Origin: Takakia lepidozioides
Lineage: Eukaryota; Streptophyta; Takakiopsida; Takakiales; Takakiaceae
Direction: 5' to 3'
Assembly (NCBI GenBank): GCA_030704615.1
Contig: CM060732.1
Coordinates: 19,158,001 to 19,222,000, forward strand
Length of the DNA stretch: 64,000 bases
The notes beneath the pieces were generated by a model that worked only from the letters and a program-made list of their open reading frames with translations, made no database searches and was not told where the DNA came from. The stretch's first letter is position 1, and each line of letters begins with the position of its first letter. The position numbers and the translations under genes are program-made. This document shows, in pieces, positions 9,813-20,979 of the stretch.

Positions 9813-10330
9813 TCACCTATAGACATACCAGGGAGGAAGAGGGCTATCGAGCCAATTTTGATATGCACTGCTGTTCTGGGATCTCATCATCTCCTGCACT
9901 GGATCTCTTCCACAGGTCTCTAGAGAGTATGCTGGACTCCAGTTGTCAGTGTCGGATACCCAATCTGGGAAAATTTGCGATATGTCATCCTGATTATCAA
10001 TCTCACCAGGTGTATACACCGGTGAATTGGGGGATGTATCTTGGGGATGCCGGCGAGTACCCAGGTGATCCGGGGACATAAGTGTTGTATTGGGGTGAGT
10101 AGCTAGGTGATCCAGGAACGTATGTAGTAGATCGTGATGAGTACGAAAGGGATCCTGGTGTGTATTCAGGTGATCCCTGAGCAGGATAGCCCCAATAGTA
10201 TTCTGGGGACTCCGGTGTGTACCCAGGAGAGAAAGGAGTGGATTCTACACAAGCCGGTGACCTGGGTACGTATCGTGGTGAGATCGATTTGTATGGGCGA
10301 CTCTGGAGCGTATCCTAGAGACTCTTCTGA
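9813..10330 (-). pseudogene. Reading frame with RNA polymerase II CTD-like heptads
   Basis: Reading the minus strand from about 10,320 to 10,021 gives a run of imperfect heptads of the pattern Y-x-P-x-S-P-x: YVPRSPA, YTPESPE, YTPGSLS, YVPGSPS, YSPQYNT, YVPGSPG, YSPASPR, YIPQFTG. This resembles the YSPTSPS repeats of the largest RNA polymerase II subunit. The heptads are then continued in a different frame by VYTPGEIDNQDD, and an acidic/aromatic tail ends at 9813, so a frameshift near 10,015 breaks the gene. The N-terminal side is closed by a TAG near 10,314-10,316. It may be a fragment of an RPB1-like gene or of an unrelated Tyr/Pro-rich protein. It is far too short for polymerase. Confidence 0.5.
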
Positions 10331-10540
10331 CACTTCCGGGTTCCCTGGAGTGGTGCCGAGATGTCATGGTTTTAGTCATGGTTATCTAGAATTACCTACT
10401 TCTAGTTAACTAGGACATTTTAGATATTTATATTTATATTTTGTGTGTTGGGACTTCATTTGGTCTCACATGCCAAGTGAGGTGTCGAGCCTCACTTGGG
10501 ACATGGGGATAGGTTTTCCCCCTGTGAGGATGGAGGAGGC

Positions 10541-10731
10541 TCATCTTCTTATAGTTGAGCCTCCATAAACCTCTCTCACCTCCATAGCTCTAGGTATTGA
10601 GAGGGAGTGTGGTGGGGGCTTTGTAGGGTGGATTCCCTTAGCAAGGATGCCCTTGGCTTGACTTAGTTTATGTGATTGAGTGGATTCATGAGTGGAGGGT
10701 TTCCATTATGTTCACTTCCATTATCACTACA
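10541..10731 (+). repeat. LTR-like segment, left arm of an inverted repeat
   Basis: The segment beginning ggctcatcttcttatagttg and ending ttcacttccattat matches the reverse complement of 25,662-25,853 with only a few differences (for example tcttata against tcttgta). The two arms bracket the retroelement coding region, in opposite orientation instead of the direct orientation expected of LTRs. Confidence 0.75.
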
Positions 10732-12239
10732 AGAAGATCACCTTATGCTTGTGAGTGCGGAGTGTAAGGATAGTTTTGCACTTGTGTTGGTGTACACTAA
10801 GGAGTGAGAGAGCTAGGGAAAGCTCAGGTATCTCACAAGGTTTGCAAGGTGTTGCAAGGGAGAGTGTGTTTGCATTGCATCAAGGAGGTGGAGAGCTCAA
10901 GAAGAAAGCTCTTGAGTTACAAACTTTGCAAGTATTGCAGGGAGAAAGTCTTGTGTGTGTGGAAGCAAAGGTTTGAAAGTTTGAGAAGAAGAAGCGTCAT
11001 CTCATTTGCCAAGGAAATGGCTTCTATGGTGAAAAGAATGCATTGAGGGTTTGTAGAAGCATTATTGTGCACCAAGGGTTTTGAGAGCTTGGAAAAGAGC
11101 TCTTGCATCACAAGATAAGCGTCTTGTATGTGGAGAAGATAGACACTAGGGTTTCAAGAGCAAGCTCTAGTTGTTCATGGTGTGAAAGAGAAGCCAAAGA
11201 GCGGCACATGCTTGGGTTAGAAACACCATAGAAGGAGTACAACAAGGATAGCTTGAGGAGCATTGAGTAGCTCAAGAGAAGCTAAGAAGTGGTTGTTTTA
11301 TCCATGGTGAAATGAAGCCAAGTGGGGTTTCATTTGGTTGACAAACAAGCTAGCTAAGGCGCTAGAAGGGAGTGCTTTTGCTAGTCTATGAGTTCTTGGA
11401 TTGCTCTTGGTGAAGCAAGTGGTTGACTAAGCAAGTGGCGAATGTGTGGAGCATGCATTCCAAGTGCGGCTTCCAACTTCAAGCTTGAGGAGAGCTAGAA
11501 GGTGAAGGGAACAAGTCATTCTTTTGTGTATGAGGTGATGCTTATGTGGAGCATGTTTTCAGCCCATTGAGGCTTCTATTTTCAAGCCTTGGAGAGCAGG
11601 AAGAAAAGAAAAGGGCTGGTTTCCACTTAGGTGAAGGAAAAGCACTTGTAGAGCACATGTTTGAGTTGGGGTTTCAACCTTAAGCTTGAGGAGAGCACGA
11701 CTCTTGAGCTAGTAAGTGAAGGGACTTGAATCTACCTCTTTGCATGAGATGGAGATGTATTGATGCTTGGAGAAGCAACACATAGAAGCCAAGAATGGAG
11801 CATGTGTGTGGATGGCCAAAGGAGAGCACATGAAGGAGTGCAAGACTTGGTTGCCTATCAAATGAGGTAAAAAGCTTGATTCTTGAGCTCCAAAGAGAAG
11901 TGAAGCTTGTTGTGTGGCAAATGCATTGCTAGGTGAGATGGAATCAAGCTTGGTTGTGGTTTGAGGTGAAGAAGATCAAGGTAGTTTGCCTTGGTATCTC
12001 ATAGAAGTCATGGATGCTTGAGGAGAGCAAGCATGAAGCTCAAGGAAGCCCAAACCCTAGCTTGGAATGCACAAACCCTAGCATGGGATGGACAAACCCT
12101 AGCATGAGATGCACATGAAACCCTAGGTTCATGGGAACAGTCACCAAAGTGTGGGAATCATCACCGTAGTCTGGGAACGGTCACCAAGGGTAGGAACGGT
12201 CACTATAGGCTGGGAACATAGTGACATATAAAGACAATA

Positions 12240-12730
12240 TAGGGCTTTTGGAGGATTTTCAAGGGCCTTTTGGAGGATTGTTTGGGGGATCTTTGGGGTC
12301 CTTCGGGGAGCTTTTGGAAGACACTCTGAGGAGCTTTTGTAAGCCACTTTGAAGAGCTCTTGAAGAGGTATTTGGATGACTATTTGGAGGCCTATTTGCG
12401 GTCCTTGAAGGCCAAGTTTTGGCAAGTTTTTGGAGCCTTGGAAGGCTATGTGGAGGACCATTTGGGGTCTTTGAAGGCCATGTTTTGGCAAGTTTTTGGA
12501 GCCTTTGGAAGGCTATGTGGAGGACCATTTGGGGTCTTTGAAGACCAATATTTGGCAAGTTTTTGGAGCCTCTAGAAGGCTGTTTGGAGGGCTGTTTGGG
12601 GTCCTTGGAGGCCGATATTTGGCGAGCTTGAGGAGTCTTTGGCGACTTTTGAAGGACTATTTGGGGTCATTGAAGGCCGAGATTTGGCAGGCTCTTGGGG
12701 CCTTGGTATACTGTTTGGAGTACCATTGTC
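12240..12730 (+). repeat. Tandem repeat of 66-67 bp
   Basis: Units begin with ttttggcaag or atttggc(a/g)(a/g)g at 12,417, 12,483, 12,549, 12,616 and 12,682, each followed by tttttggagcc, aaggct(a/g)t(g/t)tgga and tttggggtc(t/c)ttgaaggcc. More degenerate copies extend leftwards to about 12,240. It lies in the presumed leader of the retroelement. Both strands give repetitive open frames, which are by-products of the repeat. Confidence 0.85.
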
Positions 12731-13410
12731 CAAAGCTTTGGGAGTCTTAGTGAGATTGTTTGAGAGACATCTTGAGGGATCTTAGAGAGTTATTTGAGAG
12801 ATCCTTGAAAGGTCTTGTCTATTGCTTAAGCAAGAGAGCGTGGAGATAGGGTAGTGGGATGAGAGCATGTTGTGATAGGAATTGCTTTAGTCTATCTTCC
12901 TTGTAGTCTTCCACCCTCTCTGTAGGCCAAAACCTTTCCGTAGGAGGAGGCAAGAGTCAGTCCGGGTTTGGGCCTGGGTGTCTTTCAGGAGCGACACTGT
13001 GGAGTGTTTTTGGTGTGGGGGAATTACTGTTTTGATTTCCTTGTGCTTGGATCCCCTCCACACATGCATGCTTGACTGTGCGCCATGTTAGTTTTGTGTG
13101 GGCGCTTGTTTTCATAGGAGGTTGGTCCGGATTTGATCACCGGTCAATCCTAGAGCGTGCTGTCCATGGTGAGGCTGGGGTGATGACCAGTCAGACCATC
13201 ATTGTTCTCTTATGGTGAGGCTGGGTTGATGACCAGCAGACCATAGGAGTGCTTGCGATGGATGCAGGTGCAGGTACAGGTCTACATTAGAAACCTATTA
13301 ATCATGCTTGAACCACTAGCCGCAACAGGTTCTCTACCCGGTTACCTTGTAGAAAGTGGGGATTAGAGACAGGTTGACAACCGGTTGGGTTGTGAGTTTT
13401 CATCACGGAG

Positions 13411-15291
13411 GTGCCACCAGTTGCTGAGGGGAGTGCCGGTACGAGCACCAGCGATACTCGTGGGTACACAAGACGAGGTGTGCGGTTTAGGCCACCTCAC
13501 CTTCAGTGTCTTCTGAGGAAGGTTCAGACTCGGAGTCAGGAGGATTCTCGCCGAGGGTGCAAGTCATTTCCGTGCCATTGTTGTGGGACACGATGGAAGA
13601 GATATATGGAGCTACCAAGGGGCCACGTAAGTACTCTGGAGCTGTGGGCACCATCGAGTTTGATGACTTCATACAGTTGGTGTGATTTGCAGCAAATGCG
13701 CAATCCACAACTGTTTACTCCTTTTATGGCGTGGAATGGGCTATTCCAGCACCTTGAGGGGCCGCCCATGGATGATTACCATGAATTTAGGTGGGAACAC
13801 GCGGTGGAGATTGAGGAGTGACGAGAGTATTGGTCACCTAACTATGTCTCCATCACTAGAGGCACAAGGGCAGCGGTGACACCAGCAGCTTCACAAACAT
13901 CTCCAACTGCAAACACTAGTAGTGGGACAAGTGGTACAAGAGCTGGGAAATCCACTCAAGCTCCTGCTGCAGCACCAGCACACATGCCTGCCTTTAACCC
14001 AGTTGTGTGGAGTTCTTTGAGGAGTTGAGGAGAAACTACCAAGGGATAAGGACAGAGAAGTTGCGGAGCTTGCAAGAGTTCCAACGAAGGTCTACTGAGA
14101 GTTTGAGGGAGGCTTACACCCGCATGAGGCGCTTGATAAACGTAACCCAAGGGGTTACAGAAGCTCAGGCAGTTCAGTTCTGGTATGGGATCCTGGACAA
14201 AGAGCTGAGGAGAAGGGTGCGGGATGCGACTCTCCTACAAGTGGACCAACCCACCTTAGCAAATGTGTTTTTGCTGGCAGAGATGATAGAGCTCAATATG
14301 GTGGAGGAGCGAGTGGTTATGGTGGGGTTTGGCAAGGAGACACAACGAAGTGGGACTCCTAGCCAACAACAACCACTACCCCAACGTGTTCAAGGCAACA
14401 AGGGGGCTCAGGTAAAGCCGAGGAAATGACAGAGTGGATCTCAGATGCACAGGTCTCTCCCTTCATTCTTAGGCCAACAATAGTCGGGTGTGACTTGTTG
14501 GGATTATGGAGGGCCCCATGTCAAGAAGGATTGTCCGAAGAGATGCAAAGGGCCGGCACAGGCACAGCCTACACAACTACAGTGTGGGCATTGTGGAAAG
14601 TATGGGCATGAGGAGGCCCATTGTTATGGCTTGCATCCTCAGCTACGGCCAAGCCAGTTCCAAGGGAGCAATGGTGGCCGAGGACGAGGCAATGTAGTCT
14701 AGAGAGGTAGAGGAGGCAGAGGTCGGGGTGGAGGTCGTAACCAAAACCAAGGAGCACAGGGTCAGGGTCAGGGTCAAGGTCATGACCAAGGCATGGTGGA
14801 TCGACTTGCCCAGCTAGAGGATCGACTTGCCCAGCTAGAGCAACGTCTTGCTGCCATGGCCACTACTTATGTTGTGCCAGCTCCAAGGTTTGAGGTTCAA
14901 GCCCCAGCTGCACAACCTCCTATGCCTAGGGAAGATCAGTTTGGTATGGGCTTCATGTGTGGAGCCGCACTTGCAGGGCCATTGCATGTATTGGACGAGT
15001 GCTCCTGAGCCAAGAGGAGCGGATGTGGATTTTGATCCACAAAAGGGAGAAGTGAGTCGTCAGACAAGGCTTCCACAGTCATTTACATTGGTTGAGACAG
15101 TGTCACCTACGCCATCAATGACACCCGCTCGCCCAAGTGTGTCAGAGATAGAGCCACGAGTGTCATTGGGGAGAGTTGGTATCGCTTGGGAAATGCCAGT
15201 GGGTGGTGCTGCAAAGCAAGGTGCAGCCAGTACATTGTTGGGGGCGGCTATGGCGATTTGCCAAGCTCCATTATTTTCTGCAATGACCATT
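13411..15291 (+). pseudogene. gag: gag (left part), split by CACTA insertion
   Basis: After a low-complexity start (13.4-13.6 kb) come GPRKYSGAVGTIEFDDFIQL and a retrotransposon gag domain in 14,007-14,429 (FFEELRRNYQG, LREAYTRMRRLI, AVQFWYGILDKELRRRV, VFLLAEMIEL). Two zinc knuckles follow: CWDYGGPHVKKDC at about 14,496, in which the second Cys is Tyr, and an intact CGHCGKYGHEEAHC at about 14,586. Then come RG-rich repeats and a duplicated coiled heptad (LAQLEDRLAQLEQRL). Stops interrupt the frame at 14,427-14,429, 14,478-14,480 and 14,700-14,702, and the frame changes near 15,000. The reading frame reaches base 15,291 and resumes at 21,267. Gag packages the element's RNA in the cytoplasm. 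Confidence 0.8.
15289..15291. repeat. Target-site duplication ATT, left copy
   Basis: ATT immediately before CACTAG. It is one codon (Ile) of the gag frame. The matching copy is at 21,264-21,266. Confidence 0.88.
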
Positions 15292-15540
15292 CACTAGTAC
15301 AGAAAATAGGTTTCATGGCACTTTTTTTTACTGTTTTTATGACTCTTTTGATCATTTTGACTCATTTTTTACTCTTTTCCAAAGAATCATGCAGACCGTG
15401 TCGTTATGATGACTCTAATATCCGCGTCGTGAATATGACTCTGGGTGACATCCCCTAGTGAGCAAGATACATGACCGTGTTTTTGGTCACGTCCGTGACT
15501 GATTTCTAGCAACACATGACTCTCCCCATACTACTACGTG
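15292..15540. promoter_or_regulatory. CACTA left subterminal repeat region
   Basis: Contains tatgactctttt, tgatgactcta, aatatgactctgg, catgaccgtgtttttggtca and cacatgactctcc. The same units recur, mostly inverted, in the last 280 bases of the element. These are probable transposase-accessory binding sites. Confidence 0.7.
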
Positions 15541-16199
15541 TCAATTTCAGATGATGACAGGTGTAGGGACAACGCTCTCTCGCACGCATGCCACAACGAG
15601 CCACGTGTCACGTGGATATGCATTTTGTTTTTCGATTTATTTTTTTATTTGTTTTTATTTCATTTTTCAGACAGTGGTTTAATTTGTATTGTAGGTTTAC
15701 TGAACTTATTATGTTTATACGTATTCAAATATAATACCACTTATATGTAATTTATAATATGGAGAATATATTATTTTGCACAAATACATGGTGTCACGAG
15801 CCAATTGGGTAAAAACAAATTCGACAATTGATGGAAATATGAAAAGAAGACAATGGTTCCGTGTTTCAAATCTGTGCAGTGCCTCCGGATCAACAAAAAA
15901 GTGGAGTGTTTTCAAGAATATAATCTCTCAATAGTAGCCCAACTACCCAACTACCCAACTACCCACTGCATCCAAAAATGTGACAGACCGAGCACTTTCC
16001 TCCTCCCTGGTTGTCCATAGCATGCCTCTTTCTGCCCCAAGACCTTCTGCGTCCTTCCTTACAAGAGATCAAGATCACATGTCCTGCACATGAATGCACA
16101 CATGTATAAGTAGATCAACAACAAGTGCCGATTCCAATAGGAGTGCGCAACTATAAATACTACATGAGATCTATTTAGCTAACCACTCAAATGTAACAC
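15541..16199. other. Unassigned CACTA interior, AT-rich
   Basis: No gene or repeat family was recognised between the left subterminal region and the first PPR-associated module. A short acccaactacccaact run lies near 15,945-15,965. Confidence 0.4.
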
Positions 16200-17500
16200 C
16201 TATTTGTACTATTGATGGATATCTATGGAAAACACTACCGTTTTTTGTAAGTTAAAAGAAGATAACCCTTGCAAATAAAATCGGCCCTCTTGGATGATTT
16301 TGGACCCACACTCTATCCCTGCTCCTTCACCTAATGTCAAAATCACTCCAAAACCACCATAGATCCACCAACGAGCTAACTTGCAGAATTCAACATGAAA
16401 ATTTAGGGACGACTCTGATAACAGAAGAAAAACAGGCTGAAATGTGTTGAAGAATGCACCTTCATTAGCAGTGCCTTGTTCTATCAATTGCGCTGCTGCC
16501 GCTACTAGAAGAGGCATTGTGGACTCCCTCCCTTTCAGAAGCTGTGGTCATGGTTGAGGTGCCTGATTTTATCAACTGTGCCGCTGCAACAGCTGCCTTT
16601 TACCATCTACCCATGTTTCTTGTAGCTATTGATCCACAGGGAATCATAGGTAATCTTGTGCTTGAAATCTGGACCTCTTGGATGAATGTGGACCCACACT
16701 CTATCCCTGCTCCTTCAGCTATCACTACCTCTGCACAAACCATACATACATCCTTGCCTTGCAGCTGATGATGACAGCCTAGATTTGTTCTAGGAAACAT
16801 CCAACTCAGCTTATCCATAGTTCCTATGCTGAATTGTGTCTGCTACTCTATGTAATCTAACAGGCATTCATCTTCAAGTGTTGACCTACATGCCATATAC
16901 CAATTATCAGCCTTGTCAAGAAGGGAAACCACAAAGTGTTTCATGTTATTGCCATGCCCCCCTAACTCAGCTGCATGGAGCGAGGCCTCCCATTCACCTA
17001 GTTGAGTGTATGACAGAAGAGAAATCATACCTTGTAAAGCTTCATATGGTGGTCACATCACAGCACATCATCTACTGCTATGAAGGATTCAGAGTCCGTA
17101 GATACCAGGACCTGATGCACACTTACGCAAGAAACAGACATAAGTATTTGAATTTACGGTCATGAAACGCTCCCTTGGTGTAAAGTCTGTAGAGCCTCTT
17201 TCAGTTGTCCTTCCTCACATGATCAAGCATCCTCACATTCCCGCCAATCGTTATAAAGAACATTTTGTGGATCCATCTCTTGGTCCTCTTTTGGAAGCTG
17301 TGGTCATCTTGTGCATTGTGCCGCTGCTGCTGTTTCCAGATGACCATCTACCTATGCAGGTTTCTTGTAGCTATTGATCCACAGTGAATCATAGCTAATA
17401 TTGTGCTTGAAACCCAGCCCTCTTGCATGAATTTCTACCCACCCTCATTCCTGCTCCTTCAACTACCCCTGCCTCCGCAACAATCATGTATGGATCCGAA
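16200..17500 (-). repeat. Dispersed PPR-associated repeat module
   Basis: Two to three degenerate copies of a module containing accatctacccatg, aggtttcttgtagctattga, tccacagggaatcata and acccacactctatccctgct (about 16,286-16,330, 16,605-16,770, 17,345-17,480). The same module occurs at 32,539-32,720, 33,104-33,260, 45,820-46,200 and 46,310-46,340. It usually lies next to PPR-derived sequence. In both orientations it is full of stops. It may derive from the 3' part of a gene that was duplicated together with PPR repeats; the origin is unknown. Confidence 0.65.
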
Positions 17501-18737
17501 TCTTGCTCACATTTGACATATGTGTCCATGAGGGTATTGTTCAGAATGACATCTGGAAATGTTCCAGCTTTGATGATGTCACCATGGACCTCTTTGCCCT
17601 TTTTCAGAGCTGCATGCAGCCTCCCACACGCATTATAAACACAAAGAAATGTGATGTGGTTGGGCTTCAACACTCTCTCACATTATTTGCTCATATGTCT
17701 CCAAAGCATCAACCCCACACCCATATTGTTGCGCTTACCCTGCAATCATGGTACTCCAAAGACACCACATCTTGTAGCCATGTTGTCGAACACTCCCTTT
17801 GCATCCTTGCTACACCTACATTTGGCATAAATGTCCACCAGGAGAGTGTTCAGAACGACATCTGGTACAATTGCAGCTATGACGATGTCACCGTGATGGA
17901 CCTCTGTGCCCTTCCCCAGAGCTGCCAGGCTCGAATTGGGCATACATGTCCACCAAGGCATAGTTCAAATGACATCTGGTACAATTCCAGCTTTGTCATT
18001 GACACTATGGACCTCCGCTCCATTTTCCAAGGCTGCCAGGCTCACATTTGGCATAGACGTCCACCAAAGCAGAGTTCAGAATGACATCTGGTACATTTTA
18101 GCTTTGACAATATCACCGTGGACCTGTGCGTCCATTCCACAGCTGTCAGACTCACATTTGGCATACATGTCACCAAGGCAGTGTTCAAAATCAGATTTGG
18201 TGTACAGTTCCAGCTTTGACAATGTCACCTTGGACCTCTACGCCCTTTTCCAGGGCTGCCACCTGCTCGCATTTGGCATACATTACACCAGGGTTGTGTT
18301 CTGAATCACATATGGTACGTTCCAGCTAATTTGACGATGTCACCATGGCCTTTGCTCTCTTTTCCAGGGCTGTTAGGCTCACATTTGGCATACATGTCCA
18401 CGAGGGCAGTGCTCAGAATCACATATGGTACAATTCCAGCTTTCACGATGTCACCATGGACCTCTTTGCCCAGTTCTAGGGCTGCCACGCATTTGGCATA
18501 CATGTGCTGCATGGCAGTGCTCAGAATGACATCTAGTACAATTCCAGCTTTCACGATGTCGTGCCATGGAACTTTGCGCCCTATTTCAGAGCTAGAATGC
18601 TCGCATTTGGCATACATGTCCACCAGGGCAGTGCTCAGAATGATACCTGGTACAATTCCAGCTTTGAAGATGTCACCATGGAAGTCTTTGCCCTTTTCCA
18701 GCCCGCTGCCATGCTCGCACATGCTTTGCCCCCACAA
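17395..18737 (-). pseudogene. PPR-derived tandem array of one motif, about 111-bp period
   Basis: The minus strand encodes at least eight successive versions of a single PPR segment: KGKEVHGDIVKAGIVPDVIL followed by STALVDMYAKCE. Recognition points (catttggcatacatgtcc or close variants on the plus strand) lie near 17,819, 17,935, 18,045, 18,153, 18,270, 18,384, 18,487 and 18,604. The first copy (17,673-17,395) also retains NHITFLCVYNACG. In real PLS-type PPR proteins this segment alternates with other motifs, so a run of only this segment shows local amplification after capture. The frames are broken between units. It lies inside the CACTA element and is not expected to make a PPR protein. 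Confidence 0.75.
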
Positions 18738-19620
18738 ACCAGCGTGATGTGGTCAGGTTGAAGTACACCTCCTCCCCGTACCTGATAATCAGGTGGATCA
18801 GGCCCTTCAGATCCCTATAATCAGGCCCTTCAGATCAGCCTCAAGGTCCACATGTACCAGATACCGCACATAGAGGACCTTAAGGATGATCTGAAGGGCC
18901 TACCTACCCTTGACATCAGACCTGAAATTTAACTCATGATCAAGTTGGGGAGTCTATCTTTGCACAAAACCAGATGTAGAGAGGTAAAGGAGATAGTAAA
19001 TGTCCGAAATGCCAACGGCCTGAAGACGATATCCGTTCTCTGATACAATGCCTGGGGTATTCTCATCAGAGAGCCACCCTTGATGTAAGTACTCTGAACA
19101 CACTCTTGTAGAAGAACTGGATGTCGTTATTAGCCAGTTCATGCTTTTCCTTCACTGCTACCTCAAAAGAATGCTACCTGCATCAAAAGAGATGGCTTGA
19201 ATAAGCAGACTGGAGAGGGGCATGGCAGGTACAAGAGAAGGACTGGGTAATAACAATTCAATACCAATATGTGATGGTGATTGATGAATACATGTCCTTG
19301 ACCCATTTGTCAAGGGTAAGATGATACCCTTGAACTTCTCCTCGTCTTGTTGGCTATTTCTCTATTGCTACATTGGCACTAACATGTCAAATTTACTCCA
19401 CACCATCACAGCTCCACCCAACGAGCTTACTTGTCAATATGAAAAATCTAGGGGCGACTGTGATAAGATGGAAAAATCGGCTGAAATGTGTTGAAGAAGA
19501 AGGTGCCCTCACCACACTGTCCTTAACCTTGTGCCATGAAAGCATACATGTTTTTGCAACAATGGAGGATTCTTGACCAGCCCTAAACCCAAAAGGACCT
19601 CTTGCATGTGCTACTTATGT
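18738..19620. other. CACTA interior with short duplications
   Basis: No gene. Bases 18,780-18,910 contain a local repeat built on gatcaggcccttcagatc and its inverted form. Bases 19,390-19,510 resemble one unit of the 111-bp array at 46.4-48.0 kb (ccacccaacgagctt, ggctgaaatgtgttgaagaa, ggtgccctcaccaca). Confidence 0.5.
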
Positions 19621-19765
19621 TTGTAGTCAGGTGATCTCGGATTGGGCTGTGAGGAGAACCACCATGGTGCAGCTGAGCAACCATAGGTTTGAACTCAGCT
19701 TCCTAAGACCAAGCTGACCTTCCCAGTCACCTTGTAAAGACCAGGAGAAATACCAAATCGTGATA
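19620..19765 (+). repeat. Dispersed repeat family (four copies in window)
   Basis: Segment with tgtagtcaggtgatctcgga, accaccatggtgcagctgag, cctaagaccaagctgac and accttgtaaagac. Related copies are at 37,985-38,115 (inverted), 48,140-48,290 and 48,515-48,635. In each case the family lies close to PPR-derived or 111-bp-array sequence, so the block moves or is duplicated together with them. Confidence 0.75.
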
Positions 19766-19794
19766 CTAGCAGGAAGAACGCACATTGACAGACT

Positions 19795-20745
19795 TCTACA
19801 TTATGAAAGCCACACCTTGCGCCTGCGGATGTCCCACCTTTGAGAAGGATCTTCAGAAACTCGTGCCAGCTCTGCGTCATGCTCCACGACACCACATTTC
19901 GTTAAGCCGCTCCCTTATCATGCTCGATGGCTCCACATTTGGCATACATATCCAAGAGGGTACTGTTCAGAATTATGACAAACTTCTTCTCAACGTACAT
20001 TAAGAAAGCCGCACCTTGCGACTGCGACTGTCCCACCATCGACAAGGATCTTTACAAGCTCGTGCCAGCTCTGCTTCATGCTCCACGACACCACATTTTG
20101 TTAAGCCATATTGTTGAACGCTCCCTTTGCATCCTCGATGGCTCCACATTTGGCATACATATCCACGAGGGTTCTGAACAAACTTCTTCTCAACGTACAT
20201 TAAGAAAGCCACACCTTGCGACTGCGACTGTCCACCATCGACAAGGATCTTTGCAAAGCTCGTGCCAGCTCTGCTTCATGCTCCACGACACCACATTTCG
20301 TTAAGCCATATTGTTGCACGCTCCCTTTGCATCCTCGATGGCTCCACATTTGGCATACATATCCACGAGGGTTCTGAACAAACTTCTTCTCAACGTACAT
20401 TAAGAAAGCCACACCTTGCGACTGCGACTGTCCACCATCGACAAGGATCTTTGCAAAGCTCGTGCCAGCTCTGCTTCATGCTCCACGACACCACATTTCG
20501 TTAAGCCATATTGTTGCACGCTCCCTTTGCATCCTCGATGGCTCCACATTTGGTGTACAAACTTCTTCTCAACGTACATTAAGAAAGCCACACCTTGCGA
20601 TTGCGACTGTCCACCATCGACAAGGATCTTTGCAAAAGCTCGTGCCAGCTCTGCTTCATGATCCACCACACCACATGCCATATTGTTGAACGCTCCCTTT
20701 GCATCCTCGAGGCTCCACATTTGGCATATCCACGAGGTACTGTTC
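19795..20745 (-). pseudogene. PPR-derived tandem array, 200-bp period
   Basis: The unit start caacgtacattaagaaagcc recurs at 19,991, 20,191, 20,391 and 20,570, with a more degenerate copy near 19,798. The spacing is 200, 200 and 179; the last unit lacks about 21 bases. On the minus strand each unit contains LVDMYAKCGAIEDAKGAFNN, a typical PPR L/S-motif junction, followed by non-PPR sequence. Units 2 and 3 are nearly identical, so the expansion is recent. There is no continuous frame through the array. It lies in the right half of the CACTA element. Confidence 0.8.
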
Positions 20746-20979
20746 AGAATGACACTCCTTCTCGTATCCTTCCAAAGCCTCTAACCAGAGCCTCCCATCC
20801 CCTCAATCGCCATCCTGGGAAGAAGAGTGATAACTTAATGAGGGTGTTCTTGAAAAGTATCGAAGTCCCCATGTGAATGAAATAGGTGGATGAAATCATC
20901 CAAATCCTTGCATGTAATGAAATCATCCAATTGATGAATGAAAATAATCAAATTTAATGAAATCATCCATCAATGGATT

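Larger units (their letters stand above)
10331..13410. other. Probable LTR plus leader of the Ty3/gypsy element
   Basis: This 3-kb stretch precedes gag and has no plausible gene. Bases 10,541-10,731 reappear almost exactly, in inverse orientation, at 25,662-25,853. From 10,750 to 12,130 the sequence is a loose patchwork of gaga-, aagc- and gagagca-type motifs with several aaaccctag motifs near 12,050-12,125. Bases 12,240-12,730 hold a tandem repeat. Bases 13,167-13,250 contain a short duplication (tggtgaggctggg...gatgaccag, twice). LTR boundaries and a primer-binding site were looked for but not identified with certainty. A cactacaagaagatcacc at 10,732 could be a further CACTA-type terminus. 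Confidence 0.4.

Noticed and set aside
10732-10750. CACTACAAGAAGATCACC as the start of another CACTA element
   Set aside because: Similarity to the other LTR-like copy does stop here, but no matching right terminus with the TAT flank was found, so it is mentioned only as a possibility.
12050-12125. Repeated aaaccctag as telomeric DNA
   Set aside because: The copies are spaced and separated by unrelated sequence; this is not a TTTAGGG tandem array.
17503-18084. 193-codon plus-strand frame in the CACTA element
   Set aside because: It is the complement of the PPR-derived minus-strand array; the repeat structure keeps both strands open.
19660-19700. tRNA-like A and B boxes in the dispersed repeat (also 48,180 and 48,555)
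   Set aside because: The two boxes are only about 8 bases apart, far too close for a tRNA-type promoter, so the family is listed only as a dispersed repeat.
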